DNA of 64,000 nucleotides from Auanema rhodensis (lineage: Eukaryota > Nematoda > Chromadorea > Rhabditida > Rhabditidae). The translations under genes were made by a program, and so were the position numbers. Location: positions 13,330,001 to 13,394,000 of the forward strand of contig OZ059895.1 of NCBI GenBank assembly GCA_964057225.1, read 5' to 3'. The notes beneath the pieces were generated by a model. It ran no database searches. It was not told where the DNA came from and saw only the letters and a program-made list of their open reading frames with translations. This document shows positions 38,801 through 49,379 of the stretch, one piece after another. The first letter of the stretch is position 1, and each line of letters opens with the position of its first letter.

Positions 38801-41800
38801 GTATATAGTCTGGATTGTGTTCGGTCGTAAAGATCTCGTATTGTGGCAGTACGCCTATTTTTGCTTTGTCAATAATGTTTCCGGGTGATAGATCTATAGG
38901 ATGATCAGTGTTGTTTTTGAATGTCATGGTAATTGAATTGACGTTTCGAAATGCTGTTTCGTAGGTGGTAGATATCGTATTTTCTTCATCGGGTTGTAGC
39001 ATGGCGATTTCGTTGTGTGATATGGGTTCAGCTAACCTTACTGGTATTCTACAGGTCTGATGAGGAAAGATACATTGTGGATTTAAGTTTATCAAATTAA
39101 TGACAAATGATGTTTTTCTAATATTCCCGTTATTTCCATTGGCTAACGGTACTACGCGGTTTCCGATTTCTAACGTTTGTTTGAATGGTCGAAGTTTCAT
39201 ACCGATATTTTGACGATCGAGTGTTTTCATAAAATCTAATCCAATTAATGCTGGTGATGGACAGTCTTCATCTCTTGAAATGAAGAATGTATGATCTATT
39301 TCATATCCAGCGATTTCTACGGTCAAATCAATTGTTCCCAGAAATCGAAATGCTGATCCGTTTGCTGTCGTCGCAACAGATTTATCCTTTTTTACAAAAT
39401 CATTCAAAGTTAAGTAATGTAATGTCGAGAGTCTGATATAACTAATCGATGATCCTGAATCCCAAAGAGTTAGGATTAGTCTATCGTTAACAGTCATCAA
39501 TAGCAGTGGTAGAGATTGGTCTTTGCGATTGGAAACTGAACAAACTATGGGCATAGCTAGTGGAACTAAAGTGAGAAACGATGGATAGTACTGTTTCATT
39601 ATGTTCCTTGGTATTGGCTGATCAGGTTGACTTACTAGCTCTAATGTTTCTTCATATGTGGGAAGATCGTTGGTTTGATCTCGGAGTTCGATATGCATGA
39701 CTTGCATGCCTATTGGTTTGAAGAAATATATTTTCGCAACGAAGGCTAGTACGATCAGTATAACTACAATAATTGTAATTGCTCCAATAGTGATGAGTGT
39801 TCGTTCAATCGTTCCTGCTATTGTATCGACAAAAGAATTCCATGTACTTTTGGTGAATTCATTGGCTTTGGAGATGTAATCACTACTTTTCTTCAATATG
39901 CTGAATGCTGATGATATTTTTGGATCATGATGAATTGTGTGAAGCACGTGATTTTGACGAATCGATGCTAAACTAGCACCATAAGCAATGGCTGTTGTCA
40001 TTGAGTACACTCGAGATGATAAGTTGGTGTATAAGTGTGCTCCGGTGAATTTTAATGGTGTGATCTTTTCATGATGAAGTCCGTCCCACATGGATATGAG
40101 ACTGACGTCTACAGTACCATTAATTCCTTTCCATTCACCGTCTGTTGACCATACGTCTGTTGGTACGTGATCACAGTTAATTTCTTTACCATGAGGTAAT
40201 AGGTCTTTCGATCCTGGTGCGGCAAACAGTAATTGTCCTTCTTGTGTTAATACAGGGGTTTCGAGATAACATGTGCCATTCACAGTGTGATTGTGATATA
40301 TATTCTTTTGTAATACTACCGGGCAAACATGTATATGTAATATCTCGCTGCCTACAAATCTTGCGGCTATATCTTCTCTTCCCAGTATTGTACGCATAGC
40401 TATTGTTGGTTCAATTTGTAAAATTGATCTCCATAATTCAAGATACCTATTTTGGATCTCACATATTGATTCGTATGACTCTTTAAAATGTTTCTGCAGT
40501 TCTTCTTGAATCATAGTTGTAGCATATTGCAAATGATCTTGTGCAATTCTGCTTGTTATGTTTTGGCGAAACTGTTGTTCAGAGTCAACTTTTGTGGCAA
40601 TGTATTGAGCATTAGCCTGTACAGACTCTATATCGGTGGCTGTAGGCGTTGATGATGCTCTATGTTTACGAATCAAAGATATTGGTGTATATGTAGTTTC
40701 TTCCATTATTGGAATTTGTTGATCTTGATGAACAGCGTAGAGAATAGTCGTTGGCGGCGCGCGGGTCGATATTGTTGCGCGCGCGGTTGTCGTTGCGGTT
40801 GTATGGCGCGCCGTTGTTTCGGGCTGGGCCATCGATGAAGGCGCGCGCGCGGTAGTTGCTGCGGCTGCCCGAGGGCTTGTAGATGTTTGCGGCAGTATTG
40901 CGGGATCTGTTGTGATCAGCGCCTCACGATCGATTATAGGGAGGGCTGCCATCTCGGCCGCGCCGCCTGCCGCGTTGCTTGGCGCACGCGTCGTGGTTTG
41001 CAACGATTTAAGTTGGATTTTCTCTGTCATTAATCTTTTTAACTGTTCTGATGATATTCTACTAGATGTATTAGGCAAAATATTATCGTTTAGTAGTGGT
41101 AAAAATATTTCCAATAATAAGTCCTTAGAGATGTTGTTGGGCTCTATGAGCTTGGGATGTGGTCCAATTTGTATTCCAAAATTATTCTTGATGTCATAGA
41201 ACAATTTATCCGTATCAAGTACAAACATTCGTGAAGATGGAAGGTTTATAAATTTTATGTCATCAATATCAGCTGCTGTTTTATTTCTTCTAAGCGTAAC
41301 GAGAGTTTTAAGCTCATGTACAAGGTCAATTGTATCTTTTATAAATTTGCTGTTTCTTTCTTCTTGATCAGTTAATAATTGTTTTCTTATTGGTGGCATT
41401 TTTACGAATGCTTTCAATATTTCTTGTCTTGATGGAACTGTTAATTTGTCTTCAATTATAACTGGTGTATTGGCTAAATCAAGAGCAATAGTTTCAGCAC
41501 GTTCTCGATAAGTGCCTTCTTTTGTACGAATTAACCGATCAAATTCAATAACGGTCAAACGATCTGATATTTGTTGAAGAAGTTGCCTGGATGTTAAATA
41601 AGATATTCCAGCTTTAGTAGCTAAAGCTAATTCTCTTTGAGCAACATATTGTAAAATGGCTTCGTCTTTATCACGAAAATCATATTGTTTGAGAAAATGT
41701 CTTAAAGATTTCTCATAAATTTGAATTTTAAAGAAAAATTCAAAATTTTCACGATGGGCTTTTATCCATTCTTTCAAGGAATATGTAGGGTCTACCATAC

Positions 41801-44504
41801 GTCTTCCTTTAATTAGAGGAATAATTTGTGTAATTCCTGGATTACTCATAAGTGGTCTTAAAAATGGATATGGGCAAATTCGAAGCGTGTACGTTTCAAA
41901 ATCTTCAACATCATTTATTCTATCCTGATCGAATGGGAATGAGCATTTTGTAGAAGTTGCGCGTTTAGGTCTTTTGAACGGCAATTTCTTAAATTCTCGT
42001 TCAATTAGGAGTGTGATATTGTTATCATTAGGATATTTGGGGAATGTTATATAATTTCCTGATGTTGTATGGAATGCTGGTTGTCTAAAGCAGGATGCAA
42101 TTGGTTTTGGTGTTATTTTACTCGAAAGGATAAGCGCTGATTGTGTACTTGGAATCAAAATAGTTTCTTTGCTTATTATAGCATCGTAGTAATGCATATC
42201 GATATAATTACAACGGGAATCCGATGTTTGGGGATCCCATATAATTATTGATGTATTTGATTTGCAATTACCATGATGAGAACTACAACCTTCAGTGTTT
42301 AGTATTAAATTGGATAATATTGTATCATCGGGCATGCGGGTCATGACTCCGCGCTCTAGTACTAAACGCGGCCGCTCCTCGCACTCGTCGCGGCTAAACG
42401 CGCGCGCCGGATCATAGGAGGGCTCTGGGGTTGCTTGTGCTATACTATCGATTCTCTCCAGCTCCATGTTATTCCATTTGCGATCGCGAATCGCCTGCCT
42501 GCACTCGTGCGCCGCTATAGGCTGCACCCTATCGATTGTTCTGTTTGTGTCGCGGAGGAATAACAAATCGCGTACACACAGCTTGTGTACTTCCTTCGAG
42601 CAGCGCCACGCGTCCCACTCGTGTGCCGTGTGGTTTCGCGTGTATAGATGGATTTGTGTACGTAGCACATGATTTGTTTCTGTTAATTTACATTTCTTTA
42701 CTACTGGTGGAACTAATAAGGCTCCTCCAGTTGCTTTTGTGCAAATTTGATATGAAGTTACACATGGCAGGAAAATTGCTACTGTGATTGCCATTACAAC
42801 CGTTAGTGATAACGGTGAAAGGGTCACAGAGTTAATTCGTGGTGTGCTTCTATCTCGTCCTCTTGATTGATCTCTTTGATTGTTAAAATGGACTCTTCTT
42901 TGTCCGTTATGTTCATTAGTCCTTCCTCTTCTACTATTGTTTGAAGGATTAAAATTGTTTGAATGCCAGTTGTTATTAAATCGTCCCGAATTTCGTTCAT
43001 AATTATTGTTACGGCGATAATTAGCAAAAGAGCCGTTACGATTTTGGTTGTTATTATATTTTGAAAAGTTTTTATTTTTCTGATAATTTTGATAATTATG
43101 ATAATTTTTATTGTTTTGGTTATCACGTGGATAATTACGGTCGAAATTTCGGTTATCTCGTCTCTCGTTTGTGCGCGCGAAAGGAGCTAGTGCTTTGTTT
43201 ACAGCATTGACTAGCATGGACTGCGTGTCTGTTGTCTGGTTCATTATCGATTCTTCCCAGCGAGCGGCCTCAATCGCATCCGTGAAGGATTTTGGCTTCG
43301 CTCGAATCACAGCTGGTTTCAGAGTATTTTTCAGTCCTCTGAGGAAAGTTGATCTTAATATGTGATCTTTGTGAGGGTCATCCGTGGCAAAAGCGCTTAG
43401 TGCAATCGTTCTCAGTGATTGAGCGTAAGCGTCAATTGTCAGATCCCCTTGGGTTGTATTTTGGAGATTGATCAGCGCGGGGTCCTGATTATATTCAGGA
43501 CACAGCTTAGATGTTAAAGCTCTTAACAGGTCATTCCATGAACCGGTGGTTTTTAATTGTTCAGGTACTTGCCTGTACGCTTCTTCCGCTGCTTCGTTTT
43601 TAAGAAGCAAAGGTAGAAGGGCTAATCTCTCCGGGATTACCAGACCTACAGCGTTGGCAAATAGGTTGAATTTAGCCGTGAAATCTCGAAAGTTGCGACT
43701 GCCATCATAAGTTGGGCAGTAGGGTGATAACAAGGCTTGCGCTATGGTAGTTTTCCCTGCCCCAGGTAAAGAAGGTTCAGTTGCCATATTACTTGTACGG
43801 GCAGATGGCATTTTTATCACTCTGCCTGTTGTTAATAAGTTCTCAGACACAGGGGTTGTGTGTACTGAGCGGCTGGGTTGGTTTGGTGCTTTTGAACTTC
43901 CTGTTGTTGTATTTGGTAAAATTGGGGTTGAAGTTTGGTTATCAGTAATAGCAAGATGTGTATGTTCGGGTGGTTGTATGGGAGATAAATTAATGTTTGG
44001 AACCGACGAGTATCTATTCGTGTGGCTGGTGTTCAAGTTTCGATCTTTTGGTGAACGATTGAAGAGATCAGAAACTATGTTTTTAAAAGTTTGTAAACCG
44101 CCTGCACTAGTAGTGGCTACTGAAGGTGAAACTGTTGGTTCAGGGATGGACAGAGAGAGAGATGCGTCCGATTTGCTTGAGTTTTTATTTTTATTTTTCT
44201 TATTTTTATTTGAATTAGAGGAGCGTACCTTTTTAGCAGTAACTGGTGTTTGTTCTTCCACTATGATGGATGTTTCTTCTCCTCCTGGTGGTACGTAATC
44301 CTCGTCGCTTAATCGTTCAGTAGGTGAATAAGTGCCTGCACGAGGAGTAAAGAACTTGTCGGTTTTGTGCTCGGCTTTCTGCTCGTCTTCGATTATAGCG
44401 ATGCTTTGTGCGCGAGCTCGGCTTCTGGTGAGTGGAGCTGAGTCTCGCAGATCAAAATCAGTTCGTGTACTGAGAGGTACAGCTGATCGGAATCGCTTAT
44501 CCAC
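35820..44504 (-). CDS. Gag-Env-Pol polyprotein of element C
   Basis: 2894 codons from a GTG at 44504; the frame is open to ~44567. The first in-frame ATG is 43811 (residue 232), just before capsid, so an upstream spliced exon or a non-AUG start is likely. Order: Ser/Pro-rich N-terminus; capsid ~250-420; Asn/Arg-rich nucleocapsid without CCHC (to ~42840); hydrophobic signal ~561-580; glycoprotein with KRPKR near 41975; Ala/Thr-rich low-complexity stretch (40740-41000); RKHR site near 40670; HLQYAT and CYLETPV as in B and D; membrane segment near 39806-39720; protease DSGSS at ~39461 (DTG in B and D); RT with YLDD near 38120; RNase H with TDHRPL; integrase HHCC, then DDE near 36818, 36635 and 36530; GPF near 36108; tail ending in PPRRRR. 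Two GC-rich islands lie inside env. Confidence 0.9.
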   Translation of the reverse strand: MDKRFRSAVPLSTRTDFDLRDSAPLTRSRARAQSIAIIEDEQKAEHKTDKFFTPRAGTYSPTERLSDEDYVPPGGEETSIIVEEQTPVTAKKVRSSNSNKNKKNKNKNSSKSDASLSLSIPEPTVSPSVATTSAGGLQTFKNIVSDLFNRSPKDRNLNTSHTNRYSSVPNINLSPIQPPEHTHLAITDNQTSTPILPNTTTGSSKAPNQPSRSVHTTPVSENLLTTGRVIKMPSARTSNMATEPSLPGAGKTTIAQALLSPYCPTYDGSRNFRDFTAKFNLFANAVGLVIPERLALLPLLLKNEAAEEAYRQVPEQLKTTGSWNDLLRALTSKLCPEYNQDPALINLQNTTQGDLTIDAYAQSLRTIALSAFATDDPHKDHILRSTFLRGLKNTLKPAVIRAKPKSFTDAIEAARWEESIMNQTTDTQSMLVNAVNKALAPFARTNERRDNRNFDRNYPRDNQNNKNYHNYQNYQKNKNFSKYNNNQNRNGSFANYRRNNNYERNSGRFNNNWHSNNFNPSNNSRRGRTNEHNGQRRVHFNNQRDQSRGRDRSTPRINSVTLSPLSLTVVMAITVAIFLPCVTSYQICTKATGGALLVPPVVKKCKLTETNHVLRTQIHLYTRNHTAHEWDAWRCSKEVHKLCVRDLLFLRDTNRTIDRVQPIAAHECRQAIRDRKWNNMELERIDSIAQATPEPSYDPARAFSRDECEERPRLVLERGVMTRMPDDTILSNLILNTEGCSSHHGNCKSNTSIIIWDPQTSDSRCNYIDMHYYDAIISKETILIPSTQSALILSSKITPKPIASCFRQPAFHTTSGNYITFPKYPNDNNITLLIEREFKKLPFKRPKRATSTKCSFPFDQDRINDVEDFETYTLRICPYPFLRPLMSNPGITQIIPLIKGRRMVDPTYSLKEWIKAHRENFEFFFKIQIYEKSLRHFLKQYDFRDKDEAILQYVAQRELALATKAGISYLTSRQLLQQISDRLTVIEFDRLIRTKEGTYRERAETIALDLANTPVIIEDKLTVPSRQEILKAFVKMPPIRKQLLTDQEERNSKFIKDTIDLVHELKTLVTLRRNKTAADIDDIKFINLPSSRMFVLDTDKLFYDIKNNFGIQIGPHPKLIEPNNISKDLLLEIFLPLLNDNILPNTSSRISSEQLKRLMTEKIQLKSLQTTTRAPSNAAGGAAEMAALPIIDREALITTDPAILPQTSTSPRAAAATTARAPSSMAQPETTARHTTATTTARATISTRAPPTTILYAVHQDQQIPIMEETTYTPISLIRKHRASSTPTATDIESVQANAQYIATKVDSEQQFRQNITSRIAQDHLQYATTMIQEELQKHFKESYESICEIQNRYLELWRSILQIEPTIAMRTILGREDIAARFVGSEILHIHVCPVVLQKNIYHNHTVNGTCYLETPVLTQEGQLLFAAPGSKDLLPHGKEINCDHVPTDVWSTDGEWKGINGTVDVSLISMWDGLHHEKITPLKFTGAHLYTNLSSRVYSMTTAIAYGASLASIRQNHVLHTIHHDPKISSAFSILKKSSDYISKANEFTKSTWNSFVDTIAGTIERTLITIGAITIIVVILIVLAFVAKIYFFKPIGMQVMHIELRDQTNDLPTYEETLELVSQPDQPIPRNIMKQYYPSFLTLVPLAMPIVCSVSNRKDQSLPLLLMTVNDRLILTLWDSGSSISYIRLSTLHYLTLNDFVKKDKSVATTANGSAFRFLGTIDLTVEIAGYEIDHTFFISRDEDCPSPALIGLDFMKTLDRQNIGMKLRPFKQTLEIGNRVVPLANGNNGNIRKTSFVINLINLNPQCIFPHQTCRIPVRLAEPISHNEIAMLQPDEENTISTTYETAFRNVNSITMTFKNNTDHPIDLSPGNIIDKAKIGVLPQYEIFTTEHNPDYIPPEADWENKLPHFPQDFMNDLDLKDADLTKEQKDLLQLCILRNRDAFLNEDKQIGLFKGPVEHSIPLRTDMDMPRPRITRIPIGKQEEVERQVQEMLKQNIIEPSTSLFNSPVVLVKKKDETFRFVTDFRALNNVTRKQTYIIPNISDIVDMAAGSQYFSNFDLVSGFFQIALKKSDRPLTSFTTNTGTYQYRRMPMGLCGAPHTFQTAVRYLQSRCKCRLFVYLDDLLVISDTAEQHLDDIAEILREVKKLGMKIKLNKCAFARPEVKFLGLIVGRDGVKPDPQKVSAIQDYPAPKSPTGVRAFLGMVGFFRKFIKDFAHIASPLYDLTKLDVEFQWNDKSQQAVDTLKRKLIQAPVLKPPRSDRMFIIESDGSNIAVGAVLLQPEDPNEPLKNLHPIAFASRKLVKAERNYAPIEIEALGLVYALAQFRTYILGSHTICITDHRPLTSLLTRRDLFGRLAKFQLVIQEYDIEIRYREGRLNKVCDALSRYIGDEANDPKPEKKKKTKEIPKAQINFVNVPDIRAIQEDTPWIKRTIAEIEYRAKKNMLSNDRYCVIDNMLYTKPSRKRPHPALILPRESKLINKVIEEFHEDPAIGAHQGINKTKEAILRRFCWTNMQTDIASFVKQCVKCAQRKKDPHAMTVQPMGQFEIPSKPFERIHMDIMGPFPTSKRNNNYVLTIQDSFSKWATTIAIPTIVTDVIIDRFLRNFVYIFGPPNRLITDRGSNFVSKKFEEMCEKLGIKHEPTVPHQKNSNGQVERLHRTLEEGLTHYLNEDVTDWDMYLPKITFALNTITHATTGISPYIALFGKESRMRLDKELFPETLQPEILEEIENTEYIRGERRTIIQENLAKHQETAKRKHDGRQRIEERDIRKGDQVMLAIKAHKPGQKLRKSYDGPFEVINVEGNMVQLKNPFGKIQDVHKDNLKLFDRKMEHTIAQNTRSNTTTYDTDDDSDIEIIKVINGNDNYDSSEETEPEDPSDQNWLPPRRRR

Positions 44505-44571
44505 TTTGGTAGCGCTCTTGGTTTGGAAAAACCTTGAGTGTTTAGTAACGTGGGGGATTTTGAGACGTTAA

Positions 44572-45896
44572 TGAGTGTTATGGATAAGGAGTTTTGGAAA
44601 AGGGGTGAGAAAGCTGTGAGTAACTGGTTTGTATAGTCGGCGTTAAGGAATGAATCTAAGTTGTGGCCTTTAACAGAGATCCGCCTACTACCGTATGAAA
44701 ATTTGGACTTTGTTCGCTTTCCAATTTAATATTCTTAAATGTATATAATTCAACCAGTTTGTATATGTTCAAAAAATGTTCAGTGCTTACTTGATTGATG
44801 CCTGAGCAATCTCATTAGTCCTTATTCCCATTTTTTTTTCTTTTTCTGACGATTCTGATCTTCTTGGACTCACGAGTGATCGAAAATGCCACGAAAATGG
44901 ACTTTGGTAAATGTTCAAAGGATTTTAGCGGTTTTCATAATGTACATTCGTAATAGCATTACTCTTTTAAGGAAGCAATTTGGAAAACGAATGAGTACCG
45001 TAGTCCCATCATGATCAGAAATCTAGTTTTAAAATTATGACTAGGAATAGATGACTAAAGATTACAATAACTATATTTAAAGAATTATGGTGTTTAGGAG
45101 TGAGTCTTATGCTTCAAAACAACAATAACGGTATGAGGAAGGTGACATATAGTAAGGGGAGAAAATCCAAACTGATATGCTTAAGCCAACACGACCTGAT
45201 AGACAATCACTAATAATAATTCAGTTCGTAAAATTGTACAGGATTTTTCGGACTATAGCGATCTTAAAATTCACTTTTCATAATATTCCTCCCATTTAGG
45301 TGAGGTTTCCCGTGTAAATTCAATGCGTTATCAAAATATTTTTGGATGTTAATGGCAAAAAGTTGTCTGAACAGAAATGTAACGCAAAATAAAATAGTCC
45401 TGATCGCAAAATATGAAAGAATCTCAAATTGGTGCGCAAAATTGTTTCATCCACAAAAATAAAGAAATAACCGTGGCTATTCTTTCCTCGAAGCCAAAAT
45501 CAATCCTTAAAAGGAGAAAGTGTGGGCATAAATCTCAAAAAAAATTATCCTTGGGTGAATTTGTTCACTAATTCATCCTAGGGTCCTCAAAAATGCTTCG
45601 AGTTCGGGTAACAGAGTATTCGATGTTAACAGCAAGGATATAAAAATTGTTGGGTTCAGACAGACAGAAAATTGTGAACAAACGGGAAAATATAACTTCA
45701 GTTTCAAAAAATATAAAATCCATCTCCAAAAGGAGTGGTCCTTGCATCTGTTCCCTTTTAAACGTTGTTGGCCCCACCGTATTGTGTTAAGACATGGAGT
45801 AGATGGTGTAGAGATATAAGAGAATTCAGATTCAATGAAATGTAGTAAAAATAACGAAATATAAGAGAAAATAGTCAAGAAATCAAGATAAAAATG
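44572..45896 (-). other. 5' leader of element C
   Basis: 1.3 kb without a convincing ORF. I see no match to the conserved leader block of A and B. If the polyprotein starts on an upstream exon, it would lie here; I could not pick a donor with confidence. Confidence 0.6.
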
Positions 45897-45901
45897 TTCG
45901 A

Positions 45902-45914
45902 GGTGGAACCTCCA
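45902..45914 (-). promoter_or_regulatory. Primer binding site, tRNA-Gln type (element C)
   Basis: Minus strand TGGAGGTTCCACC beside the 5' LTR pairs over 13 bases with the tRNA-Gln 3' end; the next bases differ from the 18-base site of B. Confidence 0.7.
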
Positions 45915-46250
45915 CGTTCCGTTATGCTCTCACGTCGATCCTATAGACCAATAAAGCCTACAAGATGAGTGTGATAGTATTCCAGATGTAGCGGTAGATA
46001 AAGAGCATAATGGATAAACATAAGACTCGAGAAAGAAAGGTTTATTATGTCTACATGATTACAATAAGTTATATAAGTCTACATAAAGATATAAAGTGAA
46101 AGAGAGCTAAGAAAGGAAGACCAACCATCCATAGTCATTCCATAAGGCAAAGCTGAAGTCTGTGTTCCATATGAAGGGCGTGTCGTCCTCTCTCAGCCTC
46201 ATGTCGTCTGATTCTAACCCGCCTGCTACGTATTGATTTCCGAATGGAAC
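45915..46250 (-). mobile_element. 5' LTR of element C
   Basis: 336 bp, identical by eye to 34786-35121, followed by GTTTT and the rest of the interrupted 5S spacer. Confidence 0.93.
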
Positions 46251-46616
46251 GTTTTTTTTCCAATTTCATGTTAGTTATGTAATTTTCTACGTTACATCTA
46301 AATTCCTCGATGATATCAAATCTTATGAGCTCCAAATACAATAAATTAAAAAAGGTTTCACAGTTGTATAGTGTTAATACAATGTTTGTTTCAATAGGAA
46401 ATAGATAGAAACAGTAAAGTTAAGATGAAGGTTCATAAACTACTGGTTTATAACTGTAATATAGAAATAAGATTGAAGATATTTTGATGCCTTGGGTTGA
46501 GCTATCTAAGTAAAACTGCTAGAAAATTAAAAACATTTGTTACGGAAGAGATAAAATTGAAAATCAGCTGCATTGCGTACTTTCAACGTGGTATGATCGT
46601 TAAAAAAAATTGAAAA

Positions 46617-46734
46617 GCTTACGGCACCCGGGATTCCCAAGCCGTCTCCGATCCAAGTACTAACCGGGCCCAACGTTGCTTGACTTGCCAGATCGGACGG
46701 GATGGCGTACTTTCAACGTGGTATGGTCGTAAGC
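46617..46734 (-). rRNA. 5S ribosomal RNA, copy 23
   Basis: Consensus copy, the first one after element C. Confidence 0.95.
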
Positions 46735-47145
46735 GAAAATACCTGATATTCAATGATTTACATACTTATCCTCGTTATTGTTTTTTTTCCAATTTCATGT
46801 TAGTTATGTAATTTTCTACGTTACATCTAAATTCCTCGATGATATCAAATCTTATGAGCTCCAAATACAATAAATTAAAAAAGGTTTCACAGTTGTATAG
46901 TGTTAAAACAATGTTTGTTTCAATAGGAAATAGATAGAAACAGTAAAGTTAAGATGAAGGTTCATAAACTACTGGTTTATAACTGTAATATAGAAATAAG
47001 ATTGAAGATATTTTGATGCCTTGGGTTGAGCTATCTAAGTAAAACTGCTAGAAAATTAAAAACATTTGTTACGGAAGAGATAAAATTGAAAATCAGCTGC
47101 ACGGCGTACTTTCAACGTGGTATGATCGTTAAAAAAATTTGAAAA

Positions 47146-47263
47146 GCTTACGGCACCCGGGATTCCCAAGCCGTCTCCGATCCAAGTACTAACCGGGCCC
47201 AACGTTGCTTGACTTGCCAGATCGGACGGGATGGCGTACTTTCAACGTGGTATGGTCGTAAGC
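47146..47263 (-). rRNA. 5S ribosomal RNA, copy 24
   Basis: Consensus copy. Confidence 0.95.
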
Positions 47264-47674
47264 GAAAATATCTGATATTCAATGATTTACATACTTATCC
47301 TCGTTATTGTTTTTTTTCCAATTTCATGTTAGTTATGTAATTTTCTACGTTACATCTAAATTCCTCGATGATATCAAATCTTATGAGCTCCAAATACAAT
47401 AAATTAAAAAAGGTTTCACAGTTGTATAGTGTTAAAACAATGTTTGTTTCAATAGGAAATAGATAGAAACAGTAAAGTTAAGATGAAGGTTCATAAACTA
47501 CTGGTTTATAACTGTAATATAGAAATAAGATTGAAGATATTTTGATGCCTTGGGTTGAGCTATCTAAGTAAAACTGCTAGAAAATTAAAAACATTTGTTA
47601 CGGAAGAGATAAAATTGAAAATCAGCTGCATTGCGTACTTTCAACGTGGTATGATCGTTAAAAAAAATTGAAAA

Positions 47675-47792
47675 GCTTACGGCACCCGGGATTCCCAAAC
47701 CGTCTCCGATCCAAGTACTAACCGGGCCCAACGTTGCTTGACTTGCCAGATCGGACGGGATGGCGTACTTTCAACGTGGTATGGTCGTAAGC
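47675..47792 (-). rRNA. 5S ribosomal RNA, copy 25
   Basis: Variant GACGGTTTGGGAATC (consensus GACGGCTTGGGAATC). Confidence 0.93.
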
Positions 47793-48203
47793 GAAAATAC
47801 CTGATATTCAATGATTTACATACTTATCCTCGTTATTGTTTTTTTTCCAATTTCATGTTAGTTATGTAATTTTCTACGTTACATCTAAATTCCTCGATGA
47901 TATCAAATCTTATGAGCTCCAAATACAATAAATTAAAAAAGGTTTCACAGTTGTATAGTGTTAAAACAATGTTTGTTTCAATAGGAAATAGATAGAAACA
48001 GTAAAGTTAAGATGAAGGTTCATAAACTACTGGTTTATAACTGTAATATATAAATAAGATTGAAGATATTTTGATGCCTTGGGTTGAGCTATCTAAGTAA
48101 AACTGCTAGAAAATTAAAAACATTTGTTACGGAAGAGATAAAATTGAAAATCAGCTGCATTGCGTACTTTCAACGTGGTATGATCGTTAAAAAAATTTGA
48201 AAA

Positions 48204-48321
48204 GCTTACGGCACCCGGGATTCCCAAGCCGTCTCCGATCCAAGTACTAACCGGGCCCAACGTTGCTTGACTTGCCAGATCGGACGGGATGGCGTACTTT
48301 CAACGTGGTATGGTCGTAAGC
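48204..48321 (-). rRNA. 5S ribosomal RNA, copy 26
   Basis: Consensus copy. Confidence 0.95.
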
Positions 48322-48732
48322 GAAAATATCTGATATTCAATGATTTACATACTTATCCTCGTTATTGTTTTTTTTCTAATTTCATGTTAGTTATGTAATT
48401 TTCTACGTTACATCTAAATTCCTCGATGATATCAAATCTTATGAGCACCAAATACAATAAATTAAAAAAGGTTTCACAGTTGTATAGTGTTAAAACAATG
48501 TTTGTTTCAATAGGAAATAGATAGAAACAGTAAAGTTAAGATGAAGGTTCATAAACTACTGGTTTATAACTGTAATATAGAAATAAGATTGAAGATATTT
48601 TGATGCCTTGGGTTGAGCTATCTAAGTAAAACTGCTAGAAAATTAAAAACATTTGTTACGGAAGAGATAAAATTGAAAATCAGCTGCATTGCGTACTTTC
48701 AACGTGGTATGATCGTTAAAAAAAATTGAAAA

Positions 48733-48850
48733 GCTTACGGCACCCGGGATTCCCAAGCCGTCTCCGATCCAAGTACTAACCGGGCCCAACGTTGCTTGAC
48801 TTGCCAGATCGGACGGGATGGCGTACTTTCAACGTGGTATGGTCGTAAGC
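48733..48850 (-). rRNA. 5S ribosomal RNA, copy 27
   Basis: Consensus copy. Confidence 0.95.
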
Positions 48851-49261
48851 GAAAATATCTGATATTCAATGATTTACATACTTATCCTCGTTATTGTTTT
48901 TTTTCCAATTTCATGTTAGTTATGTAATTTTCTACGTTACATCTAAATTCCTCGATGATATCAAATCTTATGAGCTCCAAATACAATAAATTAAAAAAGG
49001 TTTCACAGTTGTATAGTGTTAAAACAATGTTTGTTTCAATAGGAAATAGATAGAAACAGTAAAGTTAAGATGAAGGTTCATAAACTACTGGTTTATAACT
49101 GTAATATAGAAATAAGATTGAAGATATTTTGATGCCTTGGGTTGAGCTATCTAAGTAAAACTGCTAGAAAATTAAAAACATTTGTTACGGAAGAGATAAA
49201 ATTGAAAATCAGCTGCATTGCGTACTTTCAACGTGGTATGATCGTTAAAAAAAATTGAAAA

Positions 49262-49379
49262 GCTTACGGCACCCGGGATTCCCAAGCCGTCTCCGATCCA
49301 AGTACTAACCGGGCCCAACGTTGCTTGACTTGCCAGATCGGACGGGATGGCGTACTTTCAACGTGGTATGGTCGTAAGC
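49262..49379 (-). rRNA. 5S ribosomal RNA, copy 28
   Basis: Consensus copy. Confidence 0.95.

Larger units (their letters stand above)
34786..46250 (-). mobile_element. Complete Ty3-like element C with internal Env
   Basis: 11,465 bp with identical 336-bp LTRs, a partial tRNA-Gln primer site, a 1.3-kb leader, one long polyprotein frame and a 700-bp 3' region without ORF2. Its LTRs are unrelated in sequence to those of A, B and D apart from the GTTCC ends. The polyprotein is more distant than B and D are from each other, but the domain order is the same. Confidence 0.95.

Noticed and set aside
45568..45878. Overlapping 69- and 101-codon ORFs in the element C leader
   Set aside because: Two frames of the same AT-rich stretch, no shared motif with Gag or ORF2, no counterpart in other elements.
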